Assembly: GCA_005697215.1 (NCBI GenBank)
Contig: CP040003.1
Span: forward strand, 806,001 to 870,000
Origin: Candidatus Saccharibacteria bacterium oral taxon 488
Lineage (GTDB): Bacteria > Patescibacteriota > Saccharimonadia > Saccharimonadales > Saccharimonadaceae
Reading direction: 5' to 3'
Length of the DNA stretch: 64,000 nucleotides
Shown here: positions 45,113 to 52,711 of the stretch, in pieces
How the letters are laid out: each line of letters opens with the position of its first letter
How positions within the stretch are numbered: the first letter of the stretch is position 1
Position numbers and translations under genes: made by a program
The notes under the pieces: generated by a model
The model's database searches: none
Seen by the model: only the letters and a program-made list of their open reading frames with translations
What the model was told of the DNA's origin: nothing

Positions 45113-45385
45113 TTAAACAGCCATCGCCTGCGCTTCCGGCCAAATTCGCTGCACCAGCCGTTTGCCGCGCGTGGTTAGCCGCACCCAAGCGTCGCCATAG
45201 ACCTGGTCGATCGCCATCAAACCTTTACGCCGCAGATCCACCAGCACATGCATCGCCGTTCGGCGCGGCATACCCATTTGTGCCGCCAGCATAGCCGCCT
45301 CATCGCTGCCATCCTCATAGACTTGCTGCAACACCAGCGCTTCGTTGGTGGTTAAGATTGCTTCTTGTGATTGTATCGTCTTCAT
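45113..45385 (-). CDS. Small winged-helix transcriptional regulator
   Basis: A 90-residue protein made of a single winged-helix domain: TTNEALVLQQVYEDGSDEAAM, the recognition helix region MPRRTAMHVLVDLRRKGL and a wing with DQVYGDAWVRLTTRGKRL. It looks like a MarR/DUF-type one-domain repressor. A Shine-Dalgarno AAGGAT precedes the ATG. A 24-bp inverted repeat covers its promoter, so autorepression is likely. Confidence 0.75.
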   Translation of the reverse strand: MKTIQSQEAILTTNEALVLQQVYEDGSDEAAMLAAQMGMPRRTAMHVLVDLRRKGLMAIDQVYGDAWVRLTTRGKRLVQRIWPEAQAMAV

Positions 45386-45401
45386 ACTTATCCTTTCTTA
45401 T

Positions 45402-45425
45402 GGTTATCGTGAGTATATGATAACC
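45402..45425 (-). promoter_or_regulatory. Inverted-repeat operator over the winged-helix gene promoter
   Basis: GGTTATC (45402-45408) and GATAACC (45419-45425) form perfect 7-bp arms around a 10-bp centre that contains the minus-strand -10 box TATACT. A protein bound here would block the -10 region. Confidence 0.65.
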
Positions 45426-45474
45426 AGACGATCTGTAATTTTGCTGTAAGTGGCGGTAGCCTCTATAAAACAAC

Positions 45475-46020
45475 CTACCAAAACCACGGTATCCACGCCG
45501 ATGGCAGCAGCATAATCAACGAAACTACAGCCAGTCCAATATACAACCCCAACGCCGGTCGGGTCAGATACGGCGTATCATAATGGTATATCCGCCGCAG
45601 CTCATAATAATCCCACAAACGCCAGGCGCAGATGATTAGGAGAACGACACAACCAAGCGAAATCATACCGCTAAAGTCAAATCGGTGCGTCTGATTGCTC
45701 ATGTTAATAACGAATATTAGCTCCGATACTATCAAACACGACCACCACCGCTCATCGCGCTTTATTCCCATCACCAGTACACAAAAACCAAGCGGTACGA
45801 TTAGCCTTAGTGCTGGCGTATAGCCAAAGACTAGTTGCGTATAATAACGAACTGGATATTTATTATTGGCGACATCGGCAATTAGCATACCGGCGCCATA
45901 GAACACCCCTAAAAGCACGGCGGTGGACAACAACAGCCGCCATATATCATTACGAAGCACCTCTTTTATGGTAATGCAGTCGGCCTGGGACGTAGCCGGA
46001 AGTTTAAGAAACGGAATCAT
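45475..46020 (-). CDS. Five-helix membrane protein of unknown function
   Basis: A 181-residue protein with about five transmembrane helices, near residues 32-52, 70-86, 92-108, 117-137 and 153-175. The family is not recognised. A Shine-Dalgarno (TGAGGT) is placed correctly before the ATG at 46020. It lies between the winged-helix gene and the HU-like gene, all on the minus strand with gaps of 90 bp, so shared transcription is possible. Confidence 0.6.
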   Translation of the reverse strand: MIPFLKLPATSQADCITIKEVLRNDIWRLLLSTAVLLGVFYGAGMLIADVANNKYPVRYYTQLVFGYTPALRLIVPLGFCVLVMGIKRDERWWSCLIVSELIFVINMSNQTHRFDFSGMISLGCVVLLIICAWRLWDYYELRRIYHYDTPYLTRPALGLYIGLAVVSLIMLLPSAWIPWFW

Positions 46021-46109
46021 ATATCTACCTCAGAAAAGGCGAGCAGTTTACCGACATGCCTGGGTCTCTTCGTCACAACAAAGCACAGGTAGCTGCTACC
46101 CCGGCACCC

Positions 46110-46529
46110 TTACGGCTGCGGCGTCGACTTCTCCTTCTTTGGTTCGGCGGCTTTTTTGAATTCGGCAGCAGCCAGACCGGCTTCTAGGTCTTTGCCCGAG
46201 ACAAAGCGCACTTTCGCGGTTTCAATGGTCGCAACATTGACGTCTTCTGCTTTATCGACGCCTTTAGATTGCAGGGTAATATGGAAATAGCCAAGGTCGC
46301 CCAGGTGAATATTCTCGCCATTCAGCAGCCGGTGCCGGATTTCATCAGTAAGTGCCATCAGCACAGCATAGACATCGACATGACTAACAGTGGTCGATGT
46401 GTCTGATATACTTTGGGCAATGGTTTTCAGGTCGACCGGCTGGCGCCCGGTAACGGTGGCATAGAACTTTTTTGGTTCGCTTGGCTTGGTTGGATTAGTT
46501 CGTTCAACTGCTTTATAATGAATTGGCAT
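46110..46529 (-). CDS. HU/IHF-family DNA-binding protein (HU-HIG type)
   Basis: A 139-residue nucleoid-type protein. Core HU features are present in divergent form: an N-terminal helical part VDLKTIAQSISDTSTTVSHVDVYAVLMALTDE (described by its ends), the strand GENIHLGDLGYFHITLQSKG and KVRFVSGKDLEAGL. The opening HYKAVERTNPTKP resembles HU-HIG proteins known from Bacteroidetes and some CPR bacteria. The C-terminus is a short Lys/Glu/Pro tail. It probably bends or coats DNA. Its promoter region carries four exact 21-bp repeats, which suggests autoregulation. The ribosome site is TAGGAG. Confidence 0.85.
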   Translation of the reverse strand: MPIHYKAVERTNPTKPSEPKKFYATVTGRQPVDLKTIAQSISDTSTTVSHVDVYAVLMALTDEIRHRLLNGENIHLGDLGYFHITLQSKGVDKAEDVNVATIETAKVRFVSGKDLEAGLAAAEFKKAAEPKKEKSTPQP

Positions 46530-46548
46530 ATATACTCCTATCTATTCG

Positions 46549-46632
46549 GCAAAATCGCCTTTATGTTTTGTAAAATAGCCTTTATATTTTCAAAAACAGC
46601 CTTTATGTTTTCAAAAACAGCCTTTATGTTTT
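46549..46632 (-). repeat. Four tandem 21-bp repeats upstream of the HU-like gene
   Basis: Four head-to-tail units of exactly 21 bp occupy 46549-46569, 46570-46590, 46591-46611 and 46612-46632. On the gene's strand the unit is AAAACATAAAGGC followed by TGTTTTTG; the two distal copies are identical and the two nearer the gene have a few changes. Each unit is an imperfect palindrome (AAAACA...TGTTTT). The period is two helical turns, so all units face the same side of the DNA. The array ends about 19 bp before the start codon, where a promoter or leader should lie. Confidence 0.9.
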
Positions 46633-46702
46633 AATCGATATATATTGCTATCGGGATATGTGGCAATTAGCTTCCCGATAATCTGCGTATCACCCCTGTT
46701 AA

Positions 46703-47176
46703 CTAGAAAACGTGACCGGCACCCCCTTTCGCTGAATTAGTCTGCGGCGCGGTGTTAGTGGTTGGCGGCTGTGCTGAGTCGGTTTGACCCGACGGAGCAG
46801 TTTGGTTGTTTTGGTTGGCACTATTATTATTCTGTGTTGCTGGTGTTTGTGAGTTTTGGCCAGTCTGATTTTGGTTAGCACCTGGCACACCGCCCATTTG
46901 TCCACCCGTCCCGCCCTGCTGACTATTTTGGCCGCGGCTCATGCCGGGTGGACCGCCAGCCTGATTGTTCATGCCGTTTTGCGTGCCACCGACTTGCATG
47001 CCGACAACGAAACTCAGGGCGCAAACCACCACACCGCTAACCGCTAAACCAGTGATTACCCCGGCACTTAAACCGTTCTTGCTAGAGTTTGTGCCATTCG
47101 GACGCGGCGCTGGTGGCTGATCATAAACCGCTTCTGGCGTGGTGAGCTGTGCTTGCTTGGTTTGTGAAATTGCCAT
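46703..47176 (-). CDS. Single-span membrane protein with a Gly/Asn/Gln-rich outer tail
   Basis: A 157-residue protein: a short cytoplasmic N-terminus with a Pro-rich stretch, one transmembrane helix (about residues 37-63) and a long low-complexity tail rich in Gly, Asn, Gln, Thr and Pro. No enzyme domain is visible. It is 19 bp after the GT2-GT39 fusion gene and has its own Shine-Dalgarno (AAGGAG). The Thr/Asn/Gly-rich tail could be a substrate or a scaffold for the glycosyltransferase; the enzyme itself has a similar Gly-rich insertion. This is inference. Confidence 0.6.
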   Translation of the reverse strand: MAISQTKQAQLTTPEAVYDQPPAPRPNGTNSSKNGLSAGVITGLAVSGVVVCALSFVVGMQVGGTQNGMNNQAGGPPGMSRGQNSQQGGTGGQMGGVPGANQNQTGQNSQTPATQNNNSANQNNQTAPSGQTDSAQPPTTNTAPQTNSAKGGAGHVF

Positions 47177-47195
47177 AATTTCTCCTTTCGTTACG

Positions 47196-49916
47196 TTACT
47201 CTCTCGATAATTCGTACAGTGTTACATCGCTACCTCCATAATTAACGACGGTGCCAGTTTGTTTGACCCACGCCGTGATTTCATTATTACCGCCGCCTGG
47301 GCCGCCACCACCGCGACCATGTGAGCCGATGGCGTAATAGTTGACTTTGCCGTCCTTCACTAATTGCTTGAATTGCTCCAGCGTCAGTGGCGTATCGCTA
47401 CCATTGAATCCACCGACCGCCATGACTGGCTGGCCGCTGGTCAGCTGAAGCGCCGCTGATTCATTGGCGCTGGCCACCGCTACCAGCCAGGTTGCGCCGT
47501 TTTGATGCTCTACGAGATACTGCACCAACTGGCTGTCCGCCTGCGACGATTCATTATTACTACCCTGCATCGCCGTCGAACTCGGCCCGGCCGTTGGGAT
47601 ACTGCCAGTGTGTACGACATTGACTGTTGCCAACGTATACACCGTCGGGGCGAGTGTGCAGGCAGCTAGGGCAGTGATAATTGCCAAGTTTTGCAGCCAC
47701 CGCCGCGGTGCGTAAAGATTAACTAACAATCCAATCATTCCCGTCAGACCCAACAGGCCCACTATCCACACCAGCCACGTCATCGTGCCGGCGTAACCGA
47801 GGATAATTACTGCAATCACCGCCGTCACGCCGACCAGTACTGGTAGTAGCCACGCATATGGTTTGCGCCTAGTATAAGCACCCCACAAAAACGGCAGACT
47901 AATACCAACGAGTGCCGCCACCGCCGGCGCCATCACCACCACGTAGTACGGGTGAATCACACCGCTGGTCATGCTGAAAATCACGATGTGAATCAGTAGC
48001 CACAGCATCCAGAAAATTACTGCCGCTCGTCCACGATTGGTGCGTGGCGTTTTTCGCAAAATCCATAGCATCAGCCCACCACCCACCAGCGCCAAGACCA
48101 ACAACCAAGCAATATTTGGCCCAAAATCATTGTTAAAGATCCTGAAAATTCCCGTTTGCCCACCAAAGCCCGTACCACCCGGACCATGCCCGCCACCAGG
48201 GCCACCGCCCATACCACCCGGCATCATACCGGCGCCATCTGCCATAGTCTGCGTGGTATTACCAGCAGTTTGAAGTGTTGTCGTACCGCCTATTCCACCA
48301 CTTGGTGGCACACCACCCGGGCCACCACCTCCACCACGCCCACCGAGCAATCGACCAAAGCCGTTATAGCCAAATATCAAGCTCCAAATATTGTTATCGT
48401 TAGTGCTGCCCACCCACGGCCGACTACCAGCTGGCGTCAGCCAGACCAACGCACTCCACCACAGCGTCGACATCGTGGTGATTATGCCGGCAAACATCAC
48501 GTGTAAAAATCGCATCACAATCGGTGGCTTGGCAAACACCAGATAGACCACTACCATCGCTGGTAATACCATCAGCCCTTGGAGCATTTTGGTGTTAAAC
48601 GCCAGTCCTGTGAATAGTCCCGCCAGACCCAGCCACAGTAGCGGCCGCTTACCCTCCAGCGAGCGTAAAAACGCATAGCCACTAGCCGTCAACATCAATG
48701 TCAAAATAGCATCAGGGTTGTTAAAGCCAAACATCAGTGCCGCCACTGGTGTAAATGCCAGTACCGCCCCAGCAATTGCCGCACTCATGAAACCGAACTG
48801 CCGTTTTACTGCCTCGTACACCAGCCACACCGAACCAACTCCCGCCAGCACACTTGGCAGCAACATCGAGAAGCTTGAAAAACCAAACAACCGAGCGCAT
48901 AGTCCCATCACCATCGTCGCTAATGGTGGCTTATCAATCGACACGTAATTTGCCGCGTCCAAACTACCAAACAACCACGCCGTCCAATCCTGACTGGCCG
49001 CCTGCACCGCCGCCGCATAGTAACTATTGGCCATGCCGTTATGCAGCACACCAAACAAATACAACCCACCAGTCAGCGCCAACAACACCGGTAGCGTCCA
49101 CTTCTCAAACCACGATCGCTTGTCTAGCTCCTTATTGACGCGGTACAGCCCTTTCAGATCATCGACGGCCGTTTTCACAATTTTCACGCGGCTATCCATA
49201 TCCTCAATCCAGGTTACCGGCTGCTCGTGAATCGGCACACCCGCCCGCTCAGTTTTGATCAGTAATTCAGTGTCAAAAAACCACTCATTGTCTTTGATTT
49301 TCGGCAAGAATTTTGCGGCGACATCCCGGCGAATCGCCTTGAAACCACATTGCGCGTCGCTAAACTTGGTGCCTGACGTCCATTTGATAATGTTGTTATA
49401 GCAACGCGAGATGAGCTCCCGCTTCAGCCCACGGCTAGTTCTAGAACCTTTCATCAGCCGCGAACCAATCGCCACGCCAGCTTCGCCCGCCACTAGTGGT
49501 TGAATCATCGGCAGAAAATCATCCAGGCTAGTCGATAGATCAACATCCATATAGGTCAAGATGTCGGCTGGGCTATTCTGCCAGACTCGTTTGAGCGCTC
49601 GCCCGCGACCGCGCTCCGCCAGGCTGACCACCCGCACCGACTGATGTTTTTCCGCTAAGTTCTCGGCAATTTCCAGCGTCTTGTCCTGACTACCGTTGTC
49701 CGCGATGGTGATTTGGTAACGATACGGCAAATGCTTTGCCATATACTCATCAAGCGTCGTGATACTTTTTTGGAGAATCTTTTCTTCATTGAGCACCGGC
49801 ACGACAATATCAATGAGCGGACGGGTAATCGCCCGAAATGGCGGCTGGCTCTCAGTAGCGGCGAGGTGTCGCGACCGAGCCAGCGGTTGGGTTATGGTTG
49901 CTGCTTTCATAGTCAT
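47196..49916 (-). CDS. Fused GT2 glycosyltransferase and ArnT/PMT-like (GT39-type) membrane transferase
   Basis: A 906-residue two-part protein. Residues 30-260 form a GT2 domain like dolichyl-phosphate sugar synthases (IDIVVPVLNEEKIL, ADNGSQDKTL, YMDVDLSTSLDDF, DAQCGFKAI). The rest is a multi-span membrane transferase with SIDKPPLATMVMGLCARLFG and other GT39 family blocks, and an outer C-terminal domain. A Gly-rich insertion (about residues 525-580) interrupts an outer loop. The GT2 part could load a lipid carrier and the membrane part use it to glycosylate an exported acceptor. TATAGT lies 7 nt before the ATG at 49916, so it is probably leaderless. Confidence 0.85.
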   Translation of the reverse strand: MTMKAATITQPLARSRHLAATESQPPFRAITRPLIDIVVPVLNEEKILQKSITTLDEYMAKHLPYRYQITIADNGSQDKTLEIAENLAEKHQSVRVVSLAERGRGRALKRVWQNSPADILTYMDVDLSTSLDDFLPMIQPLVAGEAGVAIGSRLMKGSRTSRGLKRELISRCYNNIIKWTSGTKFSDAQCGFKAIRRDVAAKFLPKIKDNEWFFDTELLIKTERAGVPIHEQPVTWIEDMDSRVKIVKTAVDDLKGLYRVNKELDKRSWFEKWTLPVLLALTGGLYLFGVLHNGMANSYYAAAVQAASQDWTAWLFGSLDAANYVSIDKPPLATMVMGLCARLFGFSSFSMLLPSVLAGVGSVWLVYEAVKRQFGFMSAAIAGAVLAFTPVAALMFGFNNPDAILTLMLTASGYAFLRSLEGKRPLLWLGLAGLFTGLAFNTKMLQGLMVLPAMVVVYLVFAKPPIVMRFLHVMFAGIITTMSTLWWSALVWLTPAGSRPWVGSTNDNNIWSLIFGYNGFGRLLGGRGGGGGPGGVPPSGGIGGTTTLQTAGNTTQTMADGAGMMPGGMGGGPGGGHGPGGTGFGGQTGIFRIFNNDFGPNIAWLLVLALVGGGLMLWILRKTPRTNRGRAAVIFWMLWLLIHIVIFSMTSGVIHPYYVVVMAPAVAALVGISLPFLWGAYTRRKPYAWLLPVLVGVTAVIAVIILGYAGTMTWLVWIVGLLGLTGMIGLLVNLYAPRRWLQNLAIITALAACTLAPTVYTLATVNVVHTGSIPTAGPSSTAMQGSNNESSQADSQLVQYLVEHQNGATWLVAVASANESAALQLTSGQPVMAVGGFNGSDTPLTLEQFKQLVKDGKVNYYAIGSHGRGGGGPGGGNNEITAWVKQTGTVVNYGGSDVTLYELSRE

Positions 49917-50058
49917 GCTAGCAACTATAAATAATCTCTCTGTAAAAATACTTTAAGCCATTTTCGGGGAATATTATATTTTGGCCAACCACAAATTAAG
50001 TAGACCTATGAGTTTAGGTAAAATTTTTAACAAACTATCATCAGCCATCACAAAATCA

Positions 50059-50102
50059 GAGCAAAGAAAAGACGCCTCCATAGGAGTGTATTTTCTTTGC
50101 TC
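50059..50102. terminator. Long hairpin terminator downstream of the HNH-like gene
   Basis: A 44-bp near-palindrome, GAGCAAAGAAAA...TTTTCTTTGCTC, with a GC core CGCCTCC-ATA-GGAGTG. It lies between the HNH-like gene (minus strand) and the promoter of the GT2-GT39 gene. Its sequence resembles the terminator of tRNA-Asn at the other end of the island. Confidence 0.65.
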
Positions 50103-50209
50103 ACTACGATAAATGAAGTTATAACTTTGGCTAAGCAATTTTAATCACCATAAAGTCCTTTGCGAACACCTATCAATCCCCCTACAGCGTTAATTGGCCA
50201 TTCAGTTGG

Positions 50210-50914
50210 CTAGTCAAAATCACTTAGGTAGGGATGTATACATACGAAAATGCGATCATCACTGTTACCAACTTGAACATTACCATCAAGATTAGACCCA
50301 AATATATTAAACACCACATAACCTATAGCCAATGATGCAGCCCAAATCATTTTTCCATCATTAATCTGATCCTTTATCTTATTTACTGATAATCTATCGA
50401 CTTCAGCTCTCGTTACTTGTTTTATTTCAAATGAAGAAATCGGCTGTTCGGTGTGTTTCATACCTCCAAACTCAAGTCGCCAGCCAATATGAACCATCAT
50501 ATTATCTAGTGGTACAATTCTTGAATTATACAGTTGTGAATAAAATTCTTTTGGTATCTGAAAAGCACCTCCTATTGTCTTACTAATTATTAGTACGGTT
50601 TTTTGCACCCATAATGCAATAATGGCCTGTTCATCTCTAGAATAACTAGCTGGTCTATGTTCAAAAATAAGCGGACCGAGTAGCTTACTGGCTCTTGTCT
50701 CTATATCAGACATCCATCCGTTATTGCATTTTTCGCAAACAATTTTTATCTTGTCTTGAAAAATTGAGCTTTGCCAATTTCTGCTTAAATCATCGCCCCT
50801 TACTTCATTATTACCTTTAGTGCCTTTCGCAAACTTCTGAGATAGCCAGTCGGAAAATATATGTTCTCGCGAAATATTTTTACTAGAACCGCAAAAAACA
50901 CAAACTCTAGACAT
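50210..50914 (-). CDS. HNH-type zinc-finger protein, candidate nuclease
   Basis: A 234-residue protein whose first 70 residues form a zinc-binding HNH-like module: CVFCGSSKNISREHIF (C-x2-C, then the His of the catalytic H) and IVCEKCNNGWMSDIE (second C-x2-C followed by Asn-Asn). The rest is a larger domain of unknown fold (with QAIIALWVQKTVLI and MMVHIGWRLEFGG). It overlaps the Ymh-like gene by 8 bp and is strongly AT-rich. Together they look like a mobile two-gene module next to tRNA-Asn. A DNA-cleaving role is inferred from the HNH-like motif. Confidence 0.7.
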   Translation of the reverse strand: MSRVCVFCGSSKNISREHIFSDWLSQKFAKGTKGNNEVRGDDLSRNWQSSIFQDKIKIVCEKCNNGWMSDIETRASKLLGPLIFEHRPASYSRDEQAIIALWVQKTVLIISKTIGGAFQIPKEFYSQLYNSRIVPLDNMMVHIGWRLEFGGMKHTEQPISSFEIKQVTRAEVDRLSVNKIKDQINDGKMIWAASLAIGYVVFNIFGSNLDGNVQVGNSDDRIFVCIHPYLSDFD

Positions 50915-52019
50915 CAGTTTTACCGCTTGAACATGAAGTGAGCTCAGGATGCTCCTTTAGGATGTCATATCCGGGTTTTGCAAGTTTATAACGTGGCGTG
51001 CCCCTTGAGCTATACTCGAGAGTTAACAGTCCCCATAAAACCATTTGGTCAAGGTTCGCTTCAAATTCGGCCGCATCTACTTTATTCAATTCGTCCATAA
51101 GACTAGCGTTTTTAATCTCTCCTACCGGACGAATGAAACTGCCACCCATAGTTCGCAAAACGAGTAGCTCCTTGTAGTCAGTCATGGCTCCAAAGAGCCT
51201 CAGTGCTAAAATCTGAATTGCATCAAGTGTTACTCGAGTTTCATCCATAGCGTTTTTTTGTATCTTTTTTGAGGAACTGGTGCTATCTAGCTTCGTTTTT
51301 GGTTGCTCAATTTTTTCTCGCACCTCACTATCATCTAATAGACGCATTGCTAAGCTGCTCAACGTGAGATACTCATAGGCACGTACTGAATCATTTATAT
51401 TACCATCTGATGTATGGCTCTTTTCATTACGAAACCGATCAATAGCCATAGTCAAGAATTTGACGGCACTCTGGAAATCATTGTCAACATTTTCTGCTGA
51501 CGCGCCTTTAATATACAGCCCACCTTTACCAAATGCTTCAGATCCAGTTTCGTATGTAGTTAGTTCGCGGAGCCTATCGCGAACAACCTTAAAACTTTTT
51601 TCGACAGCTTCTGGATAATACCCATCTGTATACAGTTTAGAACACTTTTGTTTAACATTTTTATGCAAATTCTCTAAAGCTTGAGTGCTTATCGGCTTCT
51701 CAGTGTTACTCACCTTTTTACTCTTTAAAAATTCTAGAATACCAATTAAGAGACTACGACACTTATTTAAATTTATAAAATAAGCTTCAGTCCTTCGCTT
51801 AGCATTAATATTAGGATTAAGGTTGATAACAGCTCTATGTTCACCACTGAGCAGATGGAAATCCCGAACCTCACCAGCTTTTTCACCTAATATATCTCTT
51901 AATAAAAGCTCAGTTTGTGTGTGCCATGATTTATAATTATCATAATTTTCAGCCCTTTCAAGGTCATCAATCTTATCAATCTGATCTTTCAATAACCGTA
52001 TTTGTGCGCTATTTTTCAT
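50907..52019 (-). CDS. Ymh/TIGR02391-like protein with C-terminal helical domain
   Basis: A 370-residue protein from the ATG at 52019 (MKNSAQ), which has a GGTGGAG Shine-Dalgarno 7 nt upstream; a GTG at 52031 would overlap that site. The centre resembles the Ymh/TIGR02391 family: YPEAVEKSFKVVRDRLREL, GKGGLYIKGASAEN and MAIDRFRNEKSHTSDGNI, ending YLTLSSLAMRLLDDS. The RNxxxH-like pattern in FRNEKSH (R-N-E-K-S-H) matches the HEPN RNase signature. The C-terminal 100 residues look like a winged helix (MVLWGLLTLEYSSRGTPRYKL). Ymh-like proteins occur in defence islands. The pair with the HNH gene could be a defence module. Confidence 0.65.
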   Translation of the reverse strand: MKNSAQIRLLKDQIDKIDDLERAENYDNYKSWHTQTELLLRDILGEKAGEVRDFHLLSGEHRAVINLNPNINAKRRTEAYFINLNKCRSLLIGILEFLKSKKVSNTEKPISTQALENLHKNVKQKCSKLYTDGYYPEAVEKSFKVVRDRLRELTTYETGSEAFGKGGLYIKGASAENVDNDFQSAVKFLTMAIDRFRNEKSHTSDGNINDSVRAYEYLTLSSLAMRLLDDSEVREKIEQPKTKLDSTSSSKKIQKNAMDETRVTLDAIQILALRLFGAMTDYKELLVLRTMGGSFIRPVGEIKNASLMDELNKVDAAEFEANLDQMVLWGLLTLEYSSRGTPRYKLAKPGYDILKEHPELTSCSSGKTDV

Positions 52020-52184
52020 ACATATCTCCACCTAGATTATACATCAATCAGAAAAGTGATAAATTAGCCTGAATTACCCTTTAAATAGTATTTTGAGATT
52101 CTACTTAATCCCTTTACAGCTCCATACGACTGCTAAGACAACTGTTTGGAATAACCAATACCTTTGGCCATTTTAGTCAACAAA

Positions 52185-52213
52185 GAAAAAACACCTCCCT
52201 GGGGAAGTGTCTT
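52185..52213 (-). terminator. Terminator of tRNA-Asn
   Basis: On the minus strand ACACTTCCCC-AGGGAGGTGT is followed by TTTTTTC, directly after the tRNA 3' end. It shares the arms AAAGAAAA...CCTCC and AGTGT...TTTTCTT with the hairpin at 50059-50102. Confidence 0.75.
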
Positions 52214-52217
52214 TTCT

Positions 52218-52292
52218 TGGCTCCGGGGGCGGGGTTCGAACCCGCGGCCTATTGGTTAACAGCCAACCGCTCTACCGCTGAGCTACCCCGGA
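52218..52292 (-). tRNA. tRNA-Asn (anticodon GTT)
   Basis: A 75-nt tRNA on the minus strand. The acceptor stem TCCGGGG pairs with CCCCGGA, the anticodon loop CTGTTAA gives GTT, the D-arm is GCTCAGCGGTAGAGC and the T-arm GCGGGTTCGAACCCCGC. The discriminator is G and CCA is encoded. The AT-rich HNH/Ymh gene pair starts 200 bp downstream, so this tRNA may serve as an integration site. Confidence 0.95.
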
Positions 52293-52303
52293 ATACGTGT
52301 CGT

Positions 52304-52332
52304 ATTATAGCGAGTTTTCAATCAGTTGTAAA
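52304..52332 (-). promoter_or_regulatory. Promoter of tRNA-Asn
   Basis: On the minus strand TTTACA (52332-52327) and TATAAT (52309-52304) are separated by 17 bp, placing transcription start about 5 nt before the tRNA 5' end. The -35 element touches the 3' end of the lexA-like gene. Confidence 0.65.
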
Positions 52333-52333
52333 G

Positions 52334-52666
52334 TTACCGGCGGACGATTTCCAGGGCTTTTTTCAAGATTTCTGCCTCCAGGCGCGATTTCTCATCATCC
52401 GCCGCTTCCCGCTGCTTAATCTCCTTCACCAAGTTTTGCCACCAAGCCTCTTTTTCCACCTGGTGCAGCACCAATGACCGCACCTCGCCGTCGCGCTTAT
52501 CTAGCATCCCGGCCGCCACCAAATTATCGACATGCTTGGCCACCGTTGAGACCGACTTGTACCCCAGCGCCCGCATAATTTCCCGTAGCGTCGGACTGTA
52601 GCCATTGCCCTTAATAAACCCATCGATAAAATCCAGCAGTATTTTTTGCTTTTTTGTTGGCTGCAT
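52334..52666 (-). CDS. LexA-type winged-helix protein without the protease domain
   Basis: A 110-residue protein from the ATG at 52666 (MQPTKKQKILLDFIDGF). It has a LexA-like DNA-binding domain, GYSPTLREIMRALGYKSVS and AKHVDNLVAAGML, and then a short charged helix, without the S24 peptidase that LexA uses for self-cleavage. It is therefore not a regular SOS repressor. TATACT lies 6 nt before the ATG, so a leaderless mRNA is predicted, divergent from the polysaccharide genes; it may regulate them. The frame extension to 52690 would include the promoter. Confidence 0.75.
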   Translation of the reverse strand: MQPTKKQKILLDFIDGFIKGNGYSPTLREIMRALGYKSVSTVAKHVDNLVAAGMLDKRDGEVRSLVLHQVEKEAWWQNLVKEIKQREAADDEKSRLEAEILKKALEIVRR

Positions 52667-52672
52667 GCCTTT

Positions 52673-52705
52673 AGTATAACCTGCCCGCACTATTTGCGCT
52701 ATACT
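52673..52705. promoter_or_regulatory. Divergent leaderless promoters of the LexA-like gene and the polysaccharide cluster
   Basis: TATACT occurs on the minus strand (52678-52673), 6 nt before the ATG at 52666, and on the plus strand (52700-52705), 6 nt before the GTG at 52712. Both predict transcripts starting at the start codon. The LexA-type protein could bind between them. Confidence 0.65.
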
Positions 52706-52711
52706 AAAGAG

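Noticed and set aside
46549..46632. CRISPR array
   Set aside because: The four 21-bp units are directly adjacent with no spacers and no cas genes are nearby; they look like operator repeats.
52646..52711. Upstream start of the O-antigen ligase-like gene
   Set aside because: This part of the frame overlaps the divergent LexA-like gene and includes both promoter hexamers; the GTG at 52712 is 6 nt past TATACT.
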